Shown: in pieces, positions 27,250 through 36,980 of the stretch
Layout: every line of letters begins with the position of its first letter
Position numbering within the stretch: the first letter of the stretch is position 1
Source: Puteibacter caeruleilacunae
GTDB lineage: Bacteria; Bacteroidota; Bacteroidia; Bacteroidales; Prolixibacteraceae
Assembly (NCBI GenBank): GCA_005217565.1
Contig: SJCO01000016.1
Location: 62,001 to 126,000, forward strand
Length of the DNA stretch: 64,000 nt
Direction of reading: 5' to 3'
Notes under the pieces: generated by a model
Told to the model about the DNA's origin: nothing
Database searches by the model: none
The model's input: only the letters and a program-made list of their open reading frames with translations
Position numbers and translations under genes: made by a program

Positions 27250-27281
27250 CAAAAATACCTCATTTTGGATCAAATTTCAAA
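27250..27281 (-). promoter_or_regulatory. promoter of the small His/Cys protein and TonB receptor operon
   Basis: On the minus strand TTTG (27281-27278), 20 bp spacer, then TATTTTTG (27257-27250). Both boxes match the Bacteroidota consensus exactly. The predicted transcript has a leader of about 105 nt before the ATG at 27136, long enough to hold a regulatory site. Confidence 0.62.
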
Positions 27282-27443
27282 GAATCATTTCCTCTATTCC
27301 TCCTTTATAATCCCCTACTTCCCCTCATCAAAGCCTCAATTTTCCTATAGTTGAGTAGCATCAAGTAAGACTTATACAAAAATCAATCAAGACTTCGATA
27401 AGGCTAAAGCAGGATTATATCAACACATGAACAAACACTTAAA
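27282..27443. other. intergenic region with pyrimidine-rich left side
   Basis: Between the promoter and the BNR gene stop. It contains CCTCCTTTATAATCCCC-like pyrimidine-rich sequence, AAAGCCTCAA, TTGAGTAG and ATAAGGCTAAAG, resembling in composition the long hairpin region at 60264-60399 but with weak pairing. No gene seen. Confidence 0.3.
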
Positions 27444-29195
27444 CTACTCAACCTCAACACCTACTCCATCAACAAGAAATCCATCATTATCGGGCCACAC
27501 AGATGTTGATCGGAAGCGTACATACGACAATCCGTTGTGGCATTGATTTAGTATTGGAAGTTTTTGTGAAATTTCTTTACCGTTTATAGCAACATGGCAA
27601 AAATCATCCTTATCTAAGTCCCATTTAAATGTGAGGGTATACCATTCCTCCCTTTTCATCACAGCATTTTCACCAACCACTCCATTTGAAGGAATATTGA
27701 AATTATACATTGCCCATTCCTCTCCCTGGTAATCCGAAGGTTGATACCATCGATCAGTCAACGCAATCATACCTCCCCGAAACTTCTTCTTCAAATAAAT
27801 CCTGGTTGTCAATGTCCCTTTACGCCCGGCTGGGAAATTCCATTGAGCACAGTCGCGCTGACTGTATACTGTGGAGTCTGCCTCTCTGCGTACCTGAATT
27901 ACTCTTTTATCAGCAAGTGTTGGATGCTCAACCAGCTCTGCTCCTTTCTTCCGATTGTATCGATAATGATACCAACGGGAATATATTGGCGAACGAACCA
28001 ATAGTTTATGAGAACTCCAATACGTTAAGCCCTGCGACAAATCGTCTGATGCACTCTTCTGATAGATCCAATTGGGATCAACCAATAAAAATGCCCGGTG
28101 CCCAGGAGCTTGTCCGCAAGCAATAAGCAAATTCCCCTCTGGTGTTTCGGCCACTTTAGACTCATTCTGACCTTTATCACCAGGATGATTTACAAACGCT
28201 GAAGAATCGCGCATTGCATCGAGCCATAATTCACGGAAACCATGCCATGTCTTCCCATCATCCTGAGAAATTGCGACATGAATCACATCGCGATTGGTAA
28301 AGCTCCACTTATCCTGTGTAACCGAAGGATGCATGCTCATGGCATTATTCCATACTACCAATATCTCTCCCGTTGAAAGTCGCTTTGTGGTCACCCATGA
28401 GTTTGGTCCGCATTTAAACTTAGTAGGCCTTGCCTCACTCCATGTTTCTCCATTATCGCTTGAAAAGCTCTCCCATAAATGATCATTTGAATTACGCATC
28501 AGCATCCAAATTCTTCCATCGTTTAACTGAACAAACGATGGCTCCACTGAACCTGTCTGCCAAATATTAGGGATTAAATTAGGCACCTTCGATCGATTCG
28601 ATGGCATCCATGTCTTTCCATCGTTATCACTATAATAACATCCAGCACCAGTATTATTGCCATGAACACCCGACAATACCCTTTTTTTACCATTAGGCAT
28701 ATCTATCCAAAGACAGTTACCATAGCCCATACCGCTGAACCTTAGCGTGTCAACCAGATGATTATGACTCCAATCTTTTCGTCCGTTTTGAGAGCGTACG
28801 TACTTATAATTTCCTTTTAATCCTTTCTCTGAATGGATATAGAAAATTACAACCTCTCCGCTAACCGGACTAATCGTTGCGAAACATTGCTTTCCAGGAC
28901 CTGTATTTCCTAAAACCTCAGGATCAGTCCAGTTCTGTCCTTCATCAGTAGTGGTCATAGAATAAATCTCATCACTAAAACCACCATGATCCCAGTCGCC
29001 CTTGCGATATATAAACTTGATCGATCCATCATTATCAACCAATAAATTGGTGCCTTCATTTGATGGTGGCTCTCCTAAATAGATTGGAGGCTTGGCATTG
29101 GCAATATCTAAAGGATTTCTACCTTGAATATCGGACTGCTGGGTAAATCCTGCAGCAATCCAATAACTAAGAATTAGCGGAAATATTAGCTTCAT
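27444..29195 (-). CDS. BNR-repeat sialidase-like protein with C-terminal jelly-roll domain
   Basis: 583 aa from ATG 29195, which gives the signal peptide MKLIFPLILSYWIAAGF and starts four bases after the sulfatase stop. Asp-box motifs SDNDGKTW, SSDNGETW and SQDDGKTW mark a six-bladed sialidase-type propeller (about 30-400). A C-terminal concanavalin-like domain (about 430-583) has WNFPAGRKGTL and VAINGKEI. It lacks the FRIP start motif seen in the two GH33 enzymes here, so a substrate other than sialic acid is possible. It is co-transcribed with the sulfatase and is a paralogue of 38244-39962. Confidence 0.83.
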   Translation of the reverse strand: MKLIFPLILSYWIAAGFTQQSDIQGRNPLDIANAKPPIYLGEPPSNEGTNLLVDNDGSIKFIYRKGDWDHGGFSDEIYSMTTTDEGQNWTDPEVLGNTGPGKQCFATISPVSGEVVIFYIHSEKGLKGNYKYVRSQNGRKDWSHNHLVDTLRFSGMGYGNCLWIDMPNGKKRVLSGVHGNNTGAGCYYSDNDGKTWMPSNRSKVPNLIPNIWQTGSVEPSFVQLNDGRIWMLMRNSNDHLWESFSSDNGETWSEARPTKFKCGPNSWVTTKRLSTGEILVVWNNAMSMHPSVTQDKWSFTNRDVIHVAISQDDGKTWHGFRELWLDAMRDSSAFVNHPGDKGQNESKVAETPEGNLLIACGQAPGHRAFLLVDPNWIYQKSASDDLSQGLTYWSSHKLLVRSPIYSRWYHYRYNRKKGAELVEHPTLADKRVIQVRREADSTVYSQRDCAQWNFPAGRKGTLTTRIYLKKKFRGGMIALTDRWYQPSDYQGEEWAMYNFNIPSNGVVGENAVMKREEWYTLTFKWDLDKDDFCHVAINGKEISQKLPILNQCHNGLSYVRFRSTSVWPDNDGFLVDGVGVEVE

Positions 29196-29199
29196 CTGT

Positions 29200-30852
29200 T
29201 TATTCTTCAATATTATAAAACTTCTCATTGATTTTGTTCTTCTTCAGATAACTGAGCATAAAGTCCACAATTTTTTTATTCTGATTGCTTACATCATTCT
29301 GCTCTGATATCCCTGTACCTTCGGCTATATGGTATAACTCAATATCTCCGCTTTTCAATTTACACAATTTCCATTTCCCATACCTTACAAATTGAACGTA
29401 TCTATCGTTGGGAAGGTATTTTTTCAGTCTGTCCTTTAGCGACTGATAAGCTGGTTTGTTGGCAAGGTTACGCCACTCCTCTGGATCATCTTTGATATTA
29501 TATAGCTCCTCTGATCCATCAAAATAGTGAATATAACTCCACTCACGCGTATGAACCACATGATTTCCATGAGCAATAGTAGTCACCGTTGCTTCATCCC
29601 ACGACGTTTCTGGATTTTTCAACAAAGGGAGTAAGCTCTTACCTGCCAAATCGTTCTTTGCAGGCACACCAGAAATGTCTATTAGCGTTGGAAAAATATC
29701 GAGTAGATTAACCGGTTGATCACAAGCTTTTACAGTGTTAAAATCGGCTACCGACTTCCCTTTGGGAGGAACAATAATGAAAGGAACACGCGTAGAATTT
29801 CTCCAGGGAGTATGCTTGCCCCAATGCTCTTTTTCGCCCAAGTGCCAACCATGATCGCTGAATAGAACAATCCAGGTATTGCGACCATTCGGACCATAAT
29901 CTAACGCATCAACCAACTTACCAATCTGAGCATCAGCAAATGAAATAGCAGCCAAATATCCTCTTACTAATGGTTTCCACTGATCATGCTTAATACAGGT
30001 CTCATGCTTCCCCGATGTCCAGGCTCCATGCGCCAATTGAACACCCGAATACGGAATATCAAACATGTCGCCAGCAATAGTTTTTGGCAAAACCACATCA
30101 TCTAAATCATACATATCGAAATACTTTTTAGGCACATAAAAAGGCTGATGAGGTCGATAAAATCCACATGCCACCAAGAATGGTTTATCATGCTCTTTTT
30201 GCAATTGTTCTACACCCCACGCTGCAATCTTACCATCAGGCATCTGATTATCGGGAATATCAAAGGCACAGTAATCCCAAGTTGAATATTTATTATTTGG
30301 TCGATCTACCAATGCTCCTGTATTTTGAGGTAGCGTAACATCAAAACGCTTAATATACTTGGTAGGATCCATTCCCTCAATACTCATCTCCTCGGCATTT
30401 ACAGGTCCACCAATATGTCCGGCATCCGGACCGTAAGCATCCCAGTTTTCGGGAATTTCACATCCATATCCATGATTTATCTTCCCTGCACCCAGCACCT
30501 CATATCCATGTTGTCGGAAATAAAGGGGAAATCCTATAGCCTCGGAATACTCATTATAGTGACCAATATTATGGTACACACCATTTTGCTCAGGTCGAAG
30601 TCCTGTCATCACTGCCGCCCTCGACGGTCCGCATATAGGAGAAGCACAATGTGCATTAGTAAAAAGCATTCCTCGTTGGGCCAATCGATCGATATTTGGT
30701 GTATGTACCGTTCCCGGATACCCTTTCATACACCCTACCCAATCGGCCATATCATCTACAGCAAAAAACAATATATTCGGTTTTTCAGTCTGCCCGAAAG
30801 CAGAATGTGAAATCGCCAATAATAGTGCAAAAAATAGTCGCGTTGTTCTCAT
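29200..30852 (-). CDS. sulfatase, iduronate-2-sulfatase-like
   Basis: 550 aa from ATG 30852 (signal peptide MRTTRLFFALLLAISHSAFG). The formylglycine motif is CGPSR with Cys74, inside CASPICGPSRAAVMTG. The metal ligands NILFFAVDD and LFSDHGWHLGEKEHWGKH are typical of the iduronate-2-sulfatase branch of family S1. It removes a sulfate ester from a sugar in the periplasm and needs an anaerobic sulfatase-maturing enzyme, which is not in the window. It is the first gene of a two-gene operon with the BNR protein. Confidence 0.92.
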   Translation of the reverse strand: MRTTRLFFALLLAISHSAFGQTEKPNILFFAVDDMADWVGCMKGYPGTVHTPNIDRLAQRGMLFTNAHCASPICGPSRAAVMTGLRPEQNGVYHNIGHYNEYSEAIGFPLYFRQHGYEVLGAGKINHGYGCEIPENWDAYGPDAGHIGGPVNAEEMSIEGMDPTKYIKRFDVTLPQNTGALVDRPNNKYSTWDYCAFDIPDNQMPDGKIAAWGVEQLQKEHDKPFLVACGFYRPHQPFYVPKKYFDMYDLDDVVLPKTIAGDMFDIPYSGVQLAHGAWTSGKHETCIKHDQWKPLVRGYLAAISFADAQIGKLVDALDYGPNGRNTWIVLFSDHGWHLGEKEHWGKHTPWRNSTRVPFIIVPPKGKSVADFNTVKACDQPVNLLDIFPTLIDISGVPAKNDLAGKSLLPLLKNPETSWDEATVTTIAHGNHVVHTREWSYIHYFDGSEELYNIKDDPEEWRNLANKPAYQSLKDRLKKYLPNDRYVQFVRYGKWKLCKLKSGDIELYHIAEGTGISEQNDVSNQNKKIVDFMLSYLKKNKINEKFYNIEE

Positions 30853-31241
30853 TATTTTAGGTTTATAATCATCGATACTGAACGGCATTACCCAACAAAC
30901 CATCCAATGATTCTACGGATAAATGCCTTAAAACTTTACATCGATAAAATTAGCTCAGGCCCACACTCTTCAGGGGGTAATCATCCTTCAAAAAAGAGGA
31001 AGATTGATCTGCACAAATAGGAACATTCTTGTCAAGTTTTAATCAAGCAAATCAATAATCTAACGCAAATAAAAGAATCAAAGACAACATTTACTCCCTG
31101 TATTTCAATGCACATAGACTGATATTAACTAGACATTAATCCATGAGTAAGCAATTAATAAAGTTGTAATTAGATCCCTTTTAAGCGTGCAACCTTATTA
31201 TTGTAACTTCAAATAGTATTTAACCACAAACGAATAAGAAG
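30853..31241. other. divergent control region between sulfatase and GH65-like genes
   Basis: 389 bp with no gene. It must hold the promoters for both directions. On the plus strand TATTATTG (about 31196-31203) is one mismatch from the TAnnTTTG box. I see no convincing palindrome. Confidence 0.4.
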
Positions 31242-33287
31242 ATGACAAGTACAAAACACATTATTATTACGATGCTTCTCCTGAGCATTTCAATGTTGTC
31301 AATGGGTAATACCGATGGATGGCATATCACAACGACAGACAATAGTGATTATACCGGAATTGCTGTTTCAAATGGAAGAATTGGAATATTAACTTCAGAC
31401 AAACCATTGCAGGTACAGCATATTGTTCTTAATAATGTCTACGATATGGATCCTGGGAGTAAAGTAAGTAGAGTTCTGCACGGTATGAACTTTGGGAATC
31501 TTGATATCTACATTGACGACGAAAAAATCACAGAGGATAACATTGACAACTGGAGTCAAACATTAAACATGAAAAGGGCAGCTTTTACTACAACTTTTAA
31601 GTTTAAGAATAAAGCTATAATTACTTGTACAATATACGCTCTGCGCAATGTTCAATACACTGGATATATCGATGTAAAAATTGAGGCGAAAGAAGATATT
31701 AGTACTAAAGTTGTCGGTAAAATTATCACGCCGTGGGATTATCAAACACCTGAGCAATCATATAAAGTTTTAAGAGACGTTGAAACAACCATGCCAATAC
31801 TCCAGTCTGTTGCTAAAAGTCAGTTTGGGGCTCACACTGTTAGTACCTCTGCTACATTTATATGGGAAGGTATCAATTCCTCAAGAGAGCATCAGCGCCC
31901 AGTGCTACATCATGACATCGTATCAGATAAAGAAAATACACTGTCGTTTCAAAAGACAATCAAAAAAGGGAGTTCGTTAGGGTTCTCATGGACAGGTGCA
32001 CAATGTACAACAAAGAATTTCTTTGATCCAAGATCTGAATCTGAAAGAATGATCATCTTCAACCTGCTAACTCCACGGAAAGATTTGATACAGGGCCATA
32101 TAAATCTTTGGGATGACCTTTGGCAAGGTGATATCATTATAGAAGGGGACCTTAAGTCGCAACAAGATGTAAGATTGGCTTTATATCATTTATATGCATT
32201 CGGAAGAGGTGATTCAGACTTAAGTATTGCTCCGATGGGATTATCTCTACAGTTTCCATATAATGGACATATCTTCTGGGATACCGAACTATGGATGTTC
32301 CCTCCGTTGTTAGTTTTCAATCAAAATATTGCACGGTCTCTAGTTAACTATAGATCAAATAGATTGGAAGCAGCAAAACGTAAAGCAACGAATTACGGAT
32401 ATAAGGGAGCAATGTTTCCATGGGAAAGTGATGATACAGGAGAAGAAGCAACTCCTCCATTTGCATTAACAGGAACTTTTGAACACCATATTACCGCAGA
32501 TGTTGGAATTGCCTTTTGGAATTACTACAGAATCACTCACAATAAGAAATGGTTAACTGAAAAGGGCTATCCTGTTCTAAAGGGAATAGCTGATTTCTGG
32601 GTAAGTCGTGCAGATAAAAATGATGATGGAAGTTATTCCATTAAGAATGTTGTTGGTGCCAATGAATTTGCTCCGAATGTTGATGACAATGCTTTTACTA
32701 ATGGGGCCGCAATAACAGTACTTAATTACGCAACTCTAGCTGCAAAAGAAATAAATAAAGAAGCAAATACCACATGGAAACTCGTTGCCGACAATCTAAA
32801 AATTCATAAATTCAAAGATGGAGTTACCATGGAACACAGCAACTATGATGGCGACAGGATCAAGCAAGCTGATGTCAATTTATTGGCTTATCCTCTCAAT
32901 ATTATCAATGATCAAGAAACAATAATCAAAGACCTAAAATACTATGAGCCTAAATTGGCAAAAGAAGGACCAGCTATGGGAAAGTCTATTTTCGCCATAA
33001 TCTATGCCCGTTTAGGAGATAAAGAAAATGCTTATCGACTATTTAAGGAGAGCTATATTCCTAACTCAAGAGCTCCATTTGGAGCGTTGTCAGAGACTGC
33101 AACATTTAACAACTCATATTTTGCGACTGGAGCCGGAGGGATGCTGCAAACAGTTTTATTTGGATTTGCCGGATTACACTTCACTGAAAAGGGTATTGTT
33201 CAAAAGAATCCTTGTTTGCCAAAGCAATGGAAATCGCTAACAATAAAAGGAGTTGGTGTACAAAAAAAGACCTATAAGATTGAATAG
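31242..33287 (+). CDS. glycoside hydrolase family 65-like protein, secreted
   Basis: 681 aa. The signal peptide ends near residue 23 (LSMGNTD). The N-terminal beta-sandwich (about 25-280) and the (alpha/alpha)6 barrel (about 310-640) follow the GH65 plan: GHIFWDTELWMFPPLL, AMFPWESDDTGEEATP, EHHITADVGIAFWNYY, then GANEFAPNVDDNAFTN with the likely general acid Glu. It resembles acid trehalase and the protein-glucosylgalactosylhydroxylysine glucosidase branch more than the phosphorylases. The substrate is unknown. It is divergent from the sulfatase-BNR operon and ends at a strong terminator shared with nanA. Confidence 0.83.
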   Translation: MTSTKHIIITMLLLSISMLSMGNTDGWHITTTDNSDYTGIAVSNGRIGILTSDKPLQVQHIVLNNVYDMDPGSKVSRVLHGMNFGNLDIYIDDEKITEDNIDNWSQTLNMKRAAFTTTFKFKNKAIITCTIYALRNVQYTGYIDVKIEAKEDISTKVVGKIITPWDYQTPEQSYKVLRDVETTMPILQSVAKSQFGAHTVSTSATFIWEGINSSREHQRPVLHHDIVSDKENTLSFQKTIKKGSSLGFSWTGAQCTTKNFFDPRSESERMIIFNLLTPRKDLIQGHINLWDDLWQGDIIIEGDLKSQQDVRLALYHLYAFGRGDSDLSIAPMGLSLQFPYNGHIFWDTELWMFPPLLVFNQNIARSLVNYRSNRLEAAKRKATNYGYKGAMFPWESDDTGEEATPPFALTGTFEHHITADVGIAFWNYYRITHNKKWLTEKGYPVLKGIADFWVSRADKNDDGSYSIKNVVGANEFAPNVDDNAFTNGAAITVLNYATLAAKEINKEANTTWKLVADNLKIHKFKDGVTMEHSNYDGDRIKQADVNLLAYPLNIINDQETIIKDLKYYEPKLAKEGPAMGKSIFAIIYARLGDKENAYRLFKESYIPNSRAPFGALSETATFNNSYFATGAGGMLQTVLFGFAGLHFTEKGIVQKNPCLPKQWKSLTIKGVGVQKKTYKIE

Positions 33288-33353
33288 TAGTAAAAAATTG
33301 AAACGACTTCTCTCTATTCATCCAATTAGTAAAAGTCTTAAGGAATAACTAAG

Positions 33354-33392
33354 TATGACCGCCAATATTATTACACATTATTGGCGGTCATA
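33354..33392. terminator. bidirectional terminator between GH65-like gene and sialic acid lyase gene
   Basis: TATGACCGCCAATA (33354-33367) pairs perfectly with TATTGGCGGTCATA (33379-33392) over an 11-nt loop, followed by AAAAA. It lies between convergent genes and marks the end of the long minus-strand PUL operon. Confidence 0.8.
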
Positions 33393-33413
33393 AAAACCAT
33401 CTTATATACACTA

Positions 33414-34325
33414 CTATTTATTGCAGAACTCAAAGAAACCTAAAGCTTCCAATTCATTTTTAATCTCATTCTCCTCCTCATCTGTTATCGATTGAAGAGG
33501 AAGTCGGTTTGGACCTAAATCGAGGCCCATGAATTTCATGATGCGCTTTCCACAAACTATATTTCCTCTATACTTTCCTAAAACATTAATAAACTGATGT
33601 GAAGAATGTTGTAGTTTTCTAGCTAACTCAACATCATCCCCCTCTAGTGCCTCAACTATACCTTTATACAAGCTAAAACAATGGTTATAGGTACCACCAA
33701 CACCTCCATGGTTGTTATAGGCAACACTATCAAAAAACATTTCATCAGCTCCCCAAAGCATTTCAAATTTACCATCTGCGATAAAGCGACATTGCTCATA
33801 CTCGTACATATTCAAATCTGTAAATTTCACTCCTCCAAAACTTGGAATCTCCTTATCCGCACTCTTTAACAAATCAACCACCGAAAGATTAACACCATTT
33901 AAAGGAGGAATATGATAGTAATAAAATGGGATACCAGGAGCAGCCATTGCCACTGCCTTACAAAAATCAACTAATTCCGTGTTACGTCGTGGAGGCAAAA
34001 AAGCAGGAGCCATTGCCGAAATAGCATAAGCTCCGGTCTCTTGGGCATGTGAGGCCAATATCTTTTGATCCTTTAAATTTGTTCCGCCGGTATGAACAAT
34101 AACTTTTAAATCATTACCTGTCGCCTCAATCCATGCTTCTGCTACACTCTTTCGCTCTTCAACATTCAATAAAGCTCCTTCTCCCGAACTTCCACAAATA
34201 AAAGCACCATCAATTCCATTTCGAATCAAAAAATCGGCATAATCAGGAATAAGCTCTAAATTCAACTCTCCATCACTTTGCATCGGAGTAAAAGGAGCGG
34301 CTACAAAACCATTTATTTTGTTCAT
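33414..34325 (-). CDS. nanA: N-acetylneuraminate lyase
   Basis: 303 aa. A DHDPS/NAL aldolase that splits sialic acid into N-acetylmannosamine and pyruvate in the cytoplasm. GSSGEGALL is the pyruvate-binding loop, FYYYHIPPLNG carries the catalytic Tyr in the form seen in sialate lyases of animals and many Bacteroidota, and GVKFTD carries the Schiff-base Lys. No signal peptide. It is the last gene of the sialidase operon, 44 bp after the sulfatase, so it processes the sugar the upstream GH33 enzymes release. Confidence 0.92.
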   Translation of the reverse strand: MNKINGFVAAPFTPMQSDGELNLELIPDYADFLIRNGIDGAFICGSSGEGALLNVEERKSVAEAWIEATGNDLKVIVHTGGTNLKDQKILASHAQETGAYAISAMAPAFLPPRRNTELVDFCKAVAMAAPGIPFYYYHIPPLNGVNLSVVDLLKSADKEIPSFGGVKFTDLNMYEYEQCRFIADGKFEMLWGADEMFFDSVAYNNHGGVGGTYNHCFSLYKGIVEALEGDDVELARKLQHSSHQFINVLGKYRGNIVCGKRIMKFMGLDLGPNRLPLQSITDEEENEIKNELEALGFFEFCNK

Positions 34326-34369
34326 TTCTATATCTTTCTTTTTAACAACAACATCTATTCTAAAACCAA

Positions 34370-35827
34370 TTATTCTACAATATCCTCAAGTAGAATGTCA
34401 TTAGGCAAATTCGCATTTACCTCTTTCAGCCATCCTTTAAGCTTTTTAAGCAATTCTGATGTTTTCTCAGGATGCACCTTACTTAAATCATTTAGTTCTC
34501 CTATATCGTTACTCAAATCAAATAAACGAACCTCTTTGGTTCGATAGTAATATATCAACTTGAAATCACCTTTACGGATCGCTCCTTCCATTCTACTATG
34601 TGGATAATGCCAATATATTGCCTCTCTACCTGTATGTGTTTTAGTCCCTAGTAATACATCTTTGAAGCTCACCCCATCTAAATGCTGCTCAGGCATTAAG
34701 GAAATATTGGCTACATCAAGAAATGTTGGATAAAAATCACTCGAGATTAATGGCTCATTACATATGGTCCCTTTGTTTACCTTTCCTTTCCACTGAACGA
34801 TTGTTGGTACACGTATTCCCCCCTCATCAAGGTTATGTTTCATACCTTTCAACGGAAGATTAGATGTCGCACTACCCTTACCTCCATTGTCTGATGTGAA
34901 AATTAGAATAGTATTCTCAGACAAATTCAATTCTTCGATACAATCCATCACGCGCCCCACATTCTCATCCATATGCCAAACCATAGCCGCATAGTTTGGA
35001 TTATTCTGAATTGTTTTTTCATTCTTATTCGTTTCAATCAATGTATCAATTCCCATTTCATGCCTTTTCCTGGTAAACCTGTCAACTACCTCTTTCTTTG
35101 CCTGTAACGGAGTATGCACTGTATGAAACGACAAATAAGCAAAGAATTGCTTATCCTTATTTTTTGTTATAAACTTTATCGTCTCATCGGTAAGTCTATC
35201 TGTAAGATATTCTCCTTCAGGTCCGTCCTCCATAAAAGTCAGGTGATGTGGACTAAAAAAACGTTTATGACCTCTACTTCTATCAACATCTGGGGCTTCA
35301 ATTTCGGGATGTGCCAACCTCCATGCCCATTCTAAGTCCATTCCACCAATAGCAACATCAAAACCATGATTGGTGGCCCAATGCTCTTTTGCATAACCTA
35401 AATGCCATTTCCCGAAATATCCAGTTTTATAACCATGTTTTTGTAATACTTCGGCAAAAGTTTCTTCCTCCAGAGGAAAATGATGTGATATATATTCTGG
35501 ATCACGCTCTGGATCTAATAGATAAGTAGTAACACCAGTACGAACGGGTGACTTACCCGATAATATTGATGCACGAGTTGGAGAGCACACAGGTCCTCCT
35601 GAATAGAAGTTTGAAAATGTCATACCTTGCTGCGACAACCTATCAACATTGGGAGATTCATAGAATTTACTTCCATTATATGATAGATCACTCCATCCAA
35701 GATCATCCACCATAATAAATACGATATTGGGATTTTTCTCTGGCTCCTCCGTCTTATATGAACAACTAGTATTGACTCCGATTAGTGCGGCAAGCCCAAT
35801 CAGATGAGATATGTGTTTGCTTTTCAT
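34370..35827 (-). CDS. sulfatase lipoprotein (arylsulfatase A-like)
   Basis: 485 aa. A lipobox GVNTSC puts Cys22 at the N-terminus, so it is probably anchored to a membrane. The formylglycine motif is CSPTR with Cys81. NIVFIMVDDLGWSD, GYFGKWHLG and FTSDNGGKG are typical S1 family blocks. Likely a surface or periplasmic sulfatase acting on a sulfated sugar of the glycan the PUL targets. It is 18 bp downstream of the first GH33 gene. It is only distantly similar to the sulfatase at 29200-30852. Confidence 0.92.
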   Translation of the reverse strand: MKSKHISHLIGLAALIGVNTSCSYKTEEPEKNPNIVFIMVDDLGWSDLSYNGSKFYESPNVDRLSQQGMTFSNFYSGGPVCSPTRASILSGKSPVRTGVTTYLLDPERDPEYISHHFPLEEETFAEVLQKHGYKTGYFGKWHLGYAKEHWATNHGFDVAIGGMDLEWAWRLAHPEIEAPDVDRSRGHKRFFSPHHLTFMEDGPEGEYLTDRLTDETIKFITKNKDKQFFAYLSFHTVHTPLQAKKEVVDRFTRKRHEMGIDTLIETNKNEKTIQNNPNYAAMVWHMDENVGRVMDCIEELNLSENTILIFTSDNGGKGSATSNLPLKGMKHNLDEGGIRVPTIVQWKGKVNKGTICNEPLISSDFYPTFLDVANISLMPEQHLDGVSFKDVLLGTKTHTGREAIYWHYPHSRMEGAIRKGDFKLIYYYRTKEVRLFDLSNDIGELNDLSKVHPEKTSELLKKLKGWLKEVNANLPNDILLEDIVE

Positions 35828-35845
35828 GATTTATTGGTAATTATT

Positions 35846-36964
35846 CTAGTTTGCTAATTCAATTTCTACATACTTAATTCCCTCATATGGCGATTTTTCT
35901 CCACATTCATACAATAAACCAATATTGCCATTCGGAAGAATTGTTAAACACGAATATGCCGATGGTCCACCATAAACCTGTTTCTTATATTTCCAGGTTT
36001 TTCCATGATCATCACTCAAACTTAAGCTGATGTTTTTGCGTCCCTTTTTAGAATTATTATTTGAAAGTATTAGCAAATCTTTCTTCTTATTATTAATCTT
36101 AAATACATGCTGGATTATTGATCCCTGACAATTAGGATCAGGCAAGTTCAAATCACCCTTAGGCTTACTCCAGCTATTTCCTCCATCGTTAGAAATAGTA
36201 ATTGCTCTACAATAGCGATATTCCATTTGATTGCGAGCATTAATCATCCAATCGCCATTACTTAGCTCCACCATTTGTGGCTCATTAATATTCTCAGCAA
36301 CTTCTATTTTATCCCACGTTTTACCATGATCATCACTATAGACCAAAATAGTTGCCATCACTTTAGTGTCCTTATTTATAGTACAAGGCACAACTAATTT
36401 CCCGTCTTTCAATTGCACACCTCTACCTGGTGCTGACCAAATACTTTGCCAGTTATCTTCACGAAGTGCATAGTCAACATGTATAGGATTCGACCAGCTT
36501 TCACCCTCATCATCACTATATACATATTGAACCATTAAATGCCTTCTTTCCCGATTAGGGCCCTCCGTTACGTTGTTCCGGCCAGGGCAGAACGCGTAGA
36601 AAAGGAATATCCTACCAGTTTGCCTATCCTGCAATAAGCATGGATCTGCAGCTCCATGCTTACCTGCAAAATTCACAATACGCTTCAAAGGAGTCCATGT
36701 TTTACTTCCTTTTCCAAGTTTACGCATTACTAAATCGATATTATTAGGCACATCTCCTCCTCGATCTACGCGAGCATCACAAACTGCAATCACAGTTCCT
36801 TTTTCCGTAGTTATCATCGAAGGGATACGAAATTCGGCAATGTTATTATCTCCTTTAGTAAATAAAGCGACAGGCTTTCCAATTTTAATTGTATTCTGTC
36901 CATCTACCTCAACAAAAGCAGCAACCGCAAACAAACAGATTAATAGATATTTTAATATCCTCAT
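35846..36964 (-). CDS. exo-alpha-sialidase, GH33
   Basis: 372 aa from ATG 36964 (signal peptide MRILKYLLICLFAVAAF); an ATG four codons upstream is the alternative. FRIPSM contributes the first Arg of the sialic acid triad, CDARVDRGGD carries the acid Asp, and four Asp boxes are seen (SDDEGESW, SDDHGKTW, SNDGGNSW, SDDHGKTW). It has the length of a bare catalytic propeller. It releases terminal sialic acid from glycoconjugates in the periplasm or at the surface. It follows a second GH33 gene by 16 bp. Confidence 0.92.
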   Translation of the reverse strand: MRILKYLLICLFAVAAFVEVDGQNTIKIGKPVALFTKGDNNIAEFRIPSMITTEKGTVIAVCDARVDRGGDVPNNIDLVMRKLGKGSKTWTPLKRIVNFAGKHGAADPCLLQDRQTGRIFLFYAFCPGRNNVTEGPNRERRHLMVQYVYSDDEGESWSNPIHVDYALREDNWQSIWSAPGRGVQLKDGKLVVPCTINKDTKVMATILVYSDDHGKTWDKIEVAENINEPQMVELSNGDWMINARNQMEYRYCRAITISNDGGNSWSKPKGDLNLPDPNCQGSIIQHVFKINNKKKDLLILSNNNSKKGRKNISLSLSDDHGKTWKYKKQVYGGPSAYSCLTILPNGNIGLLYECGEKSPYEGIKYVEIELAN

Positions 36965-36980
36965 TTCCTTAAGCATTAGT

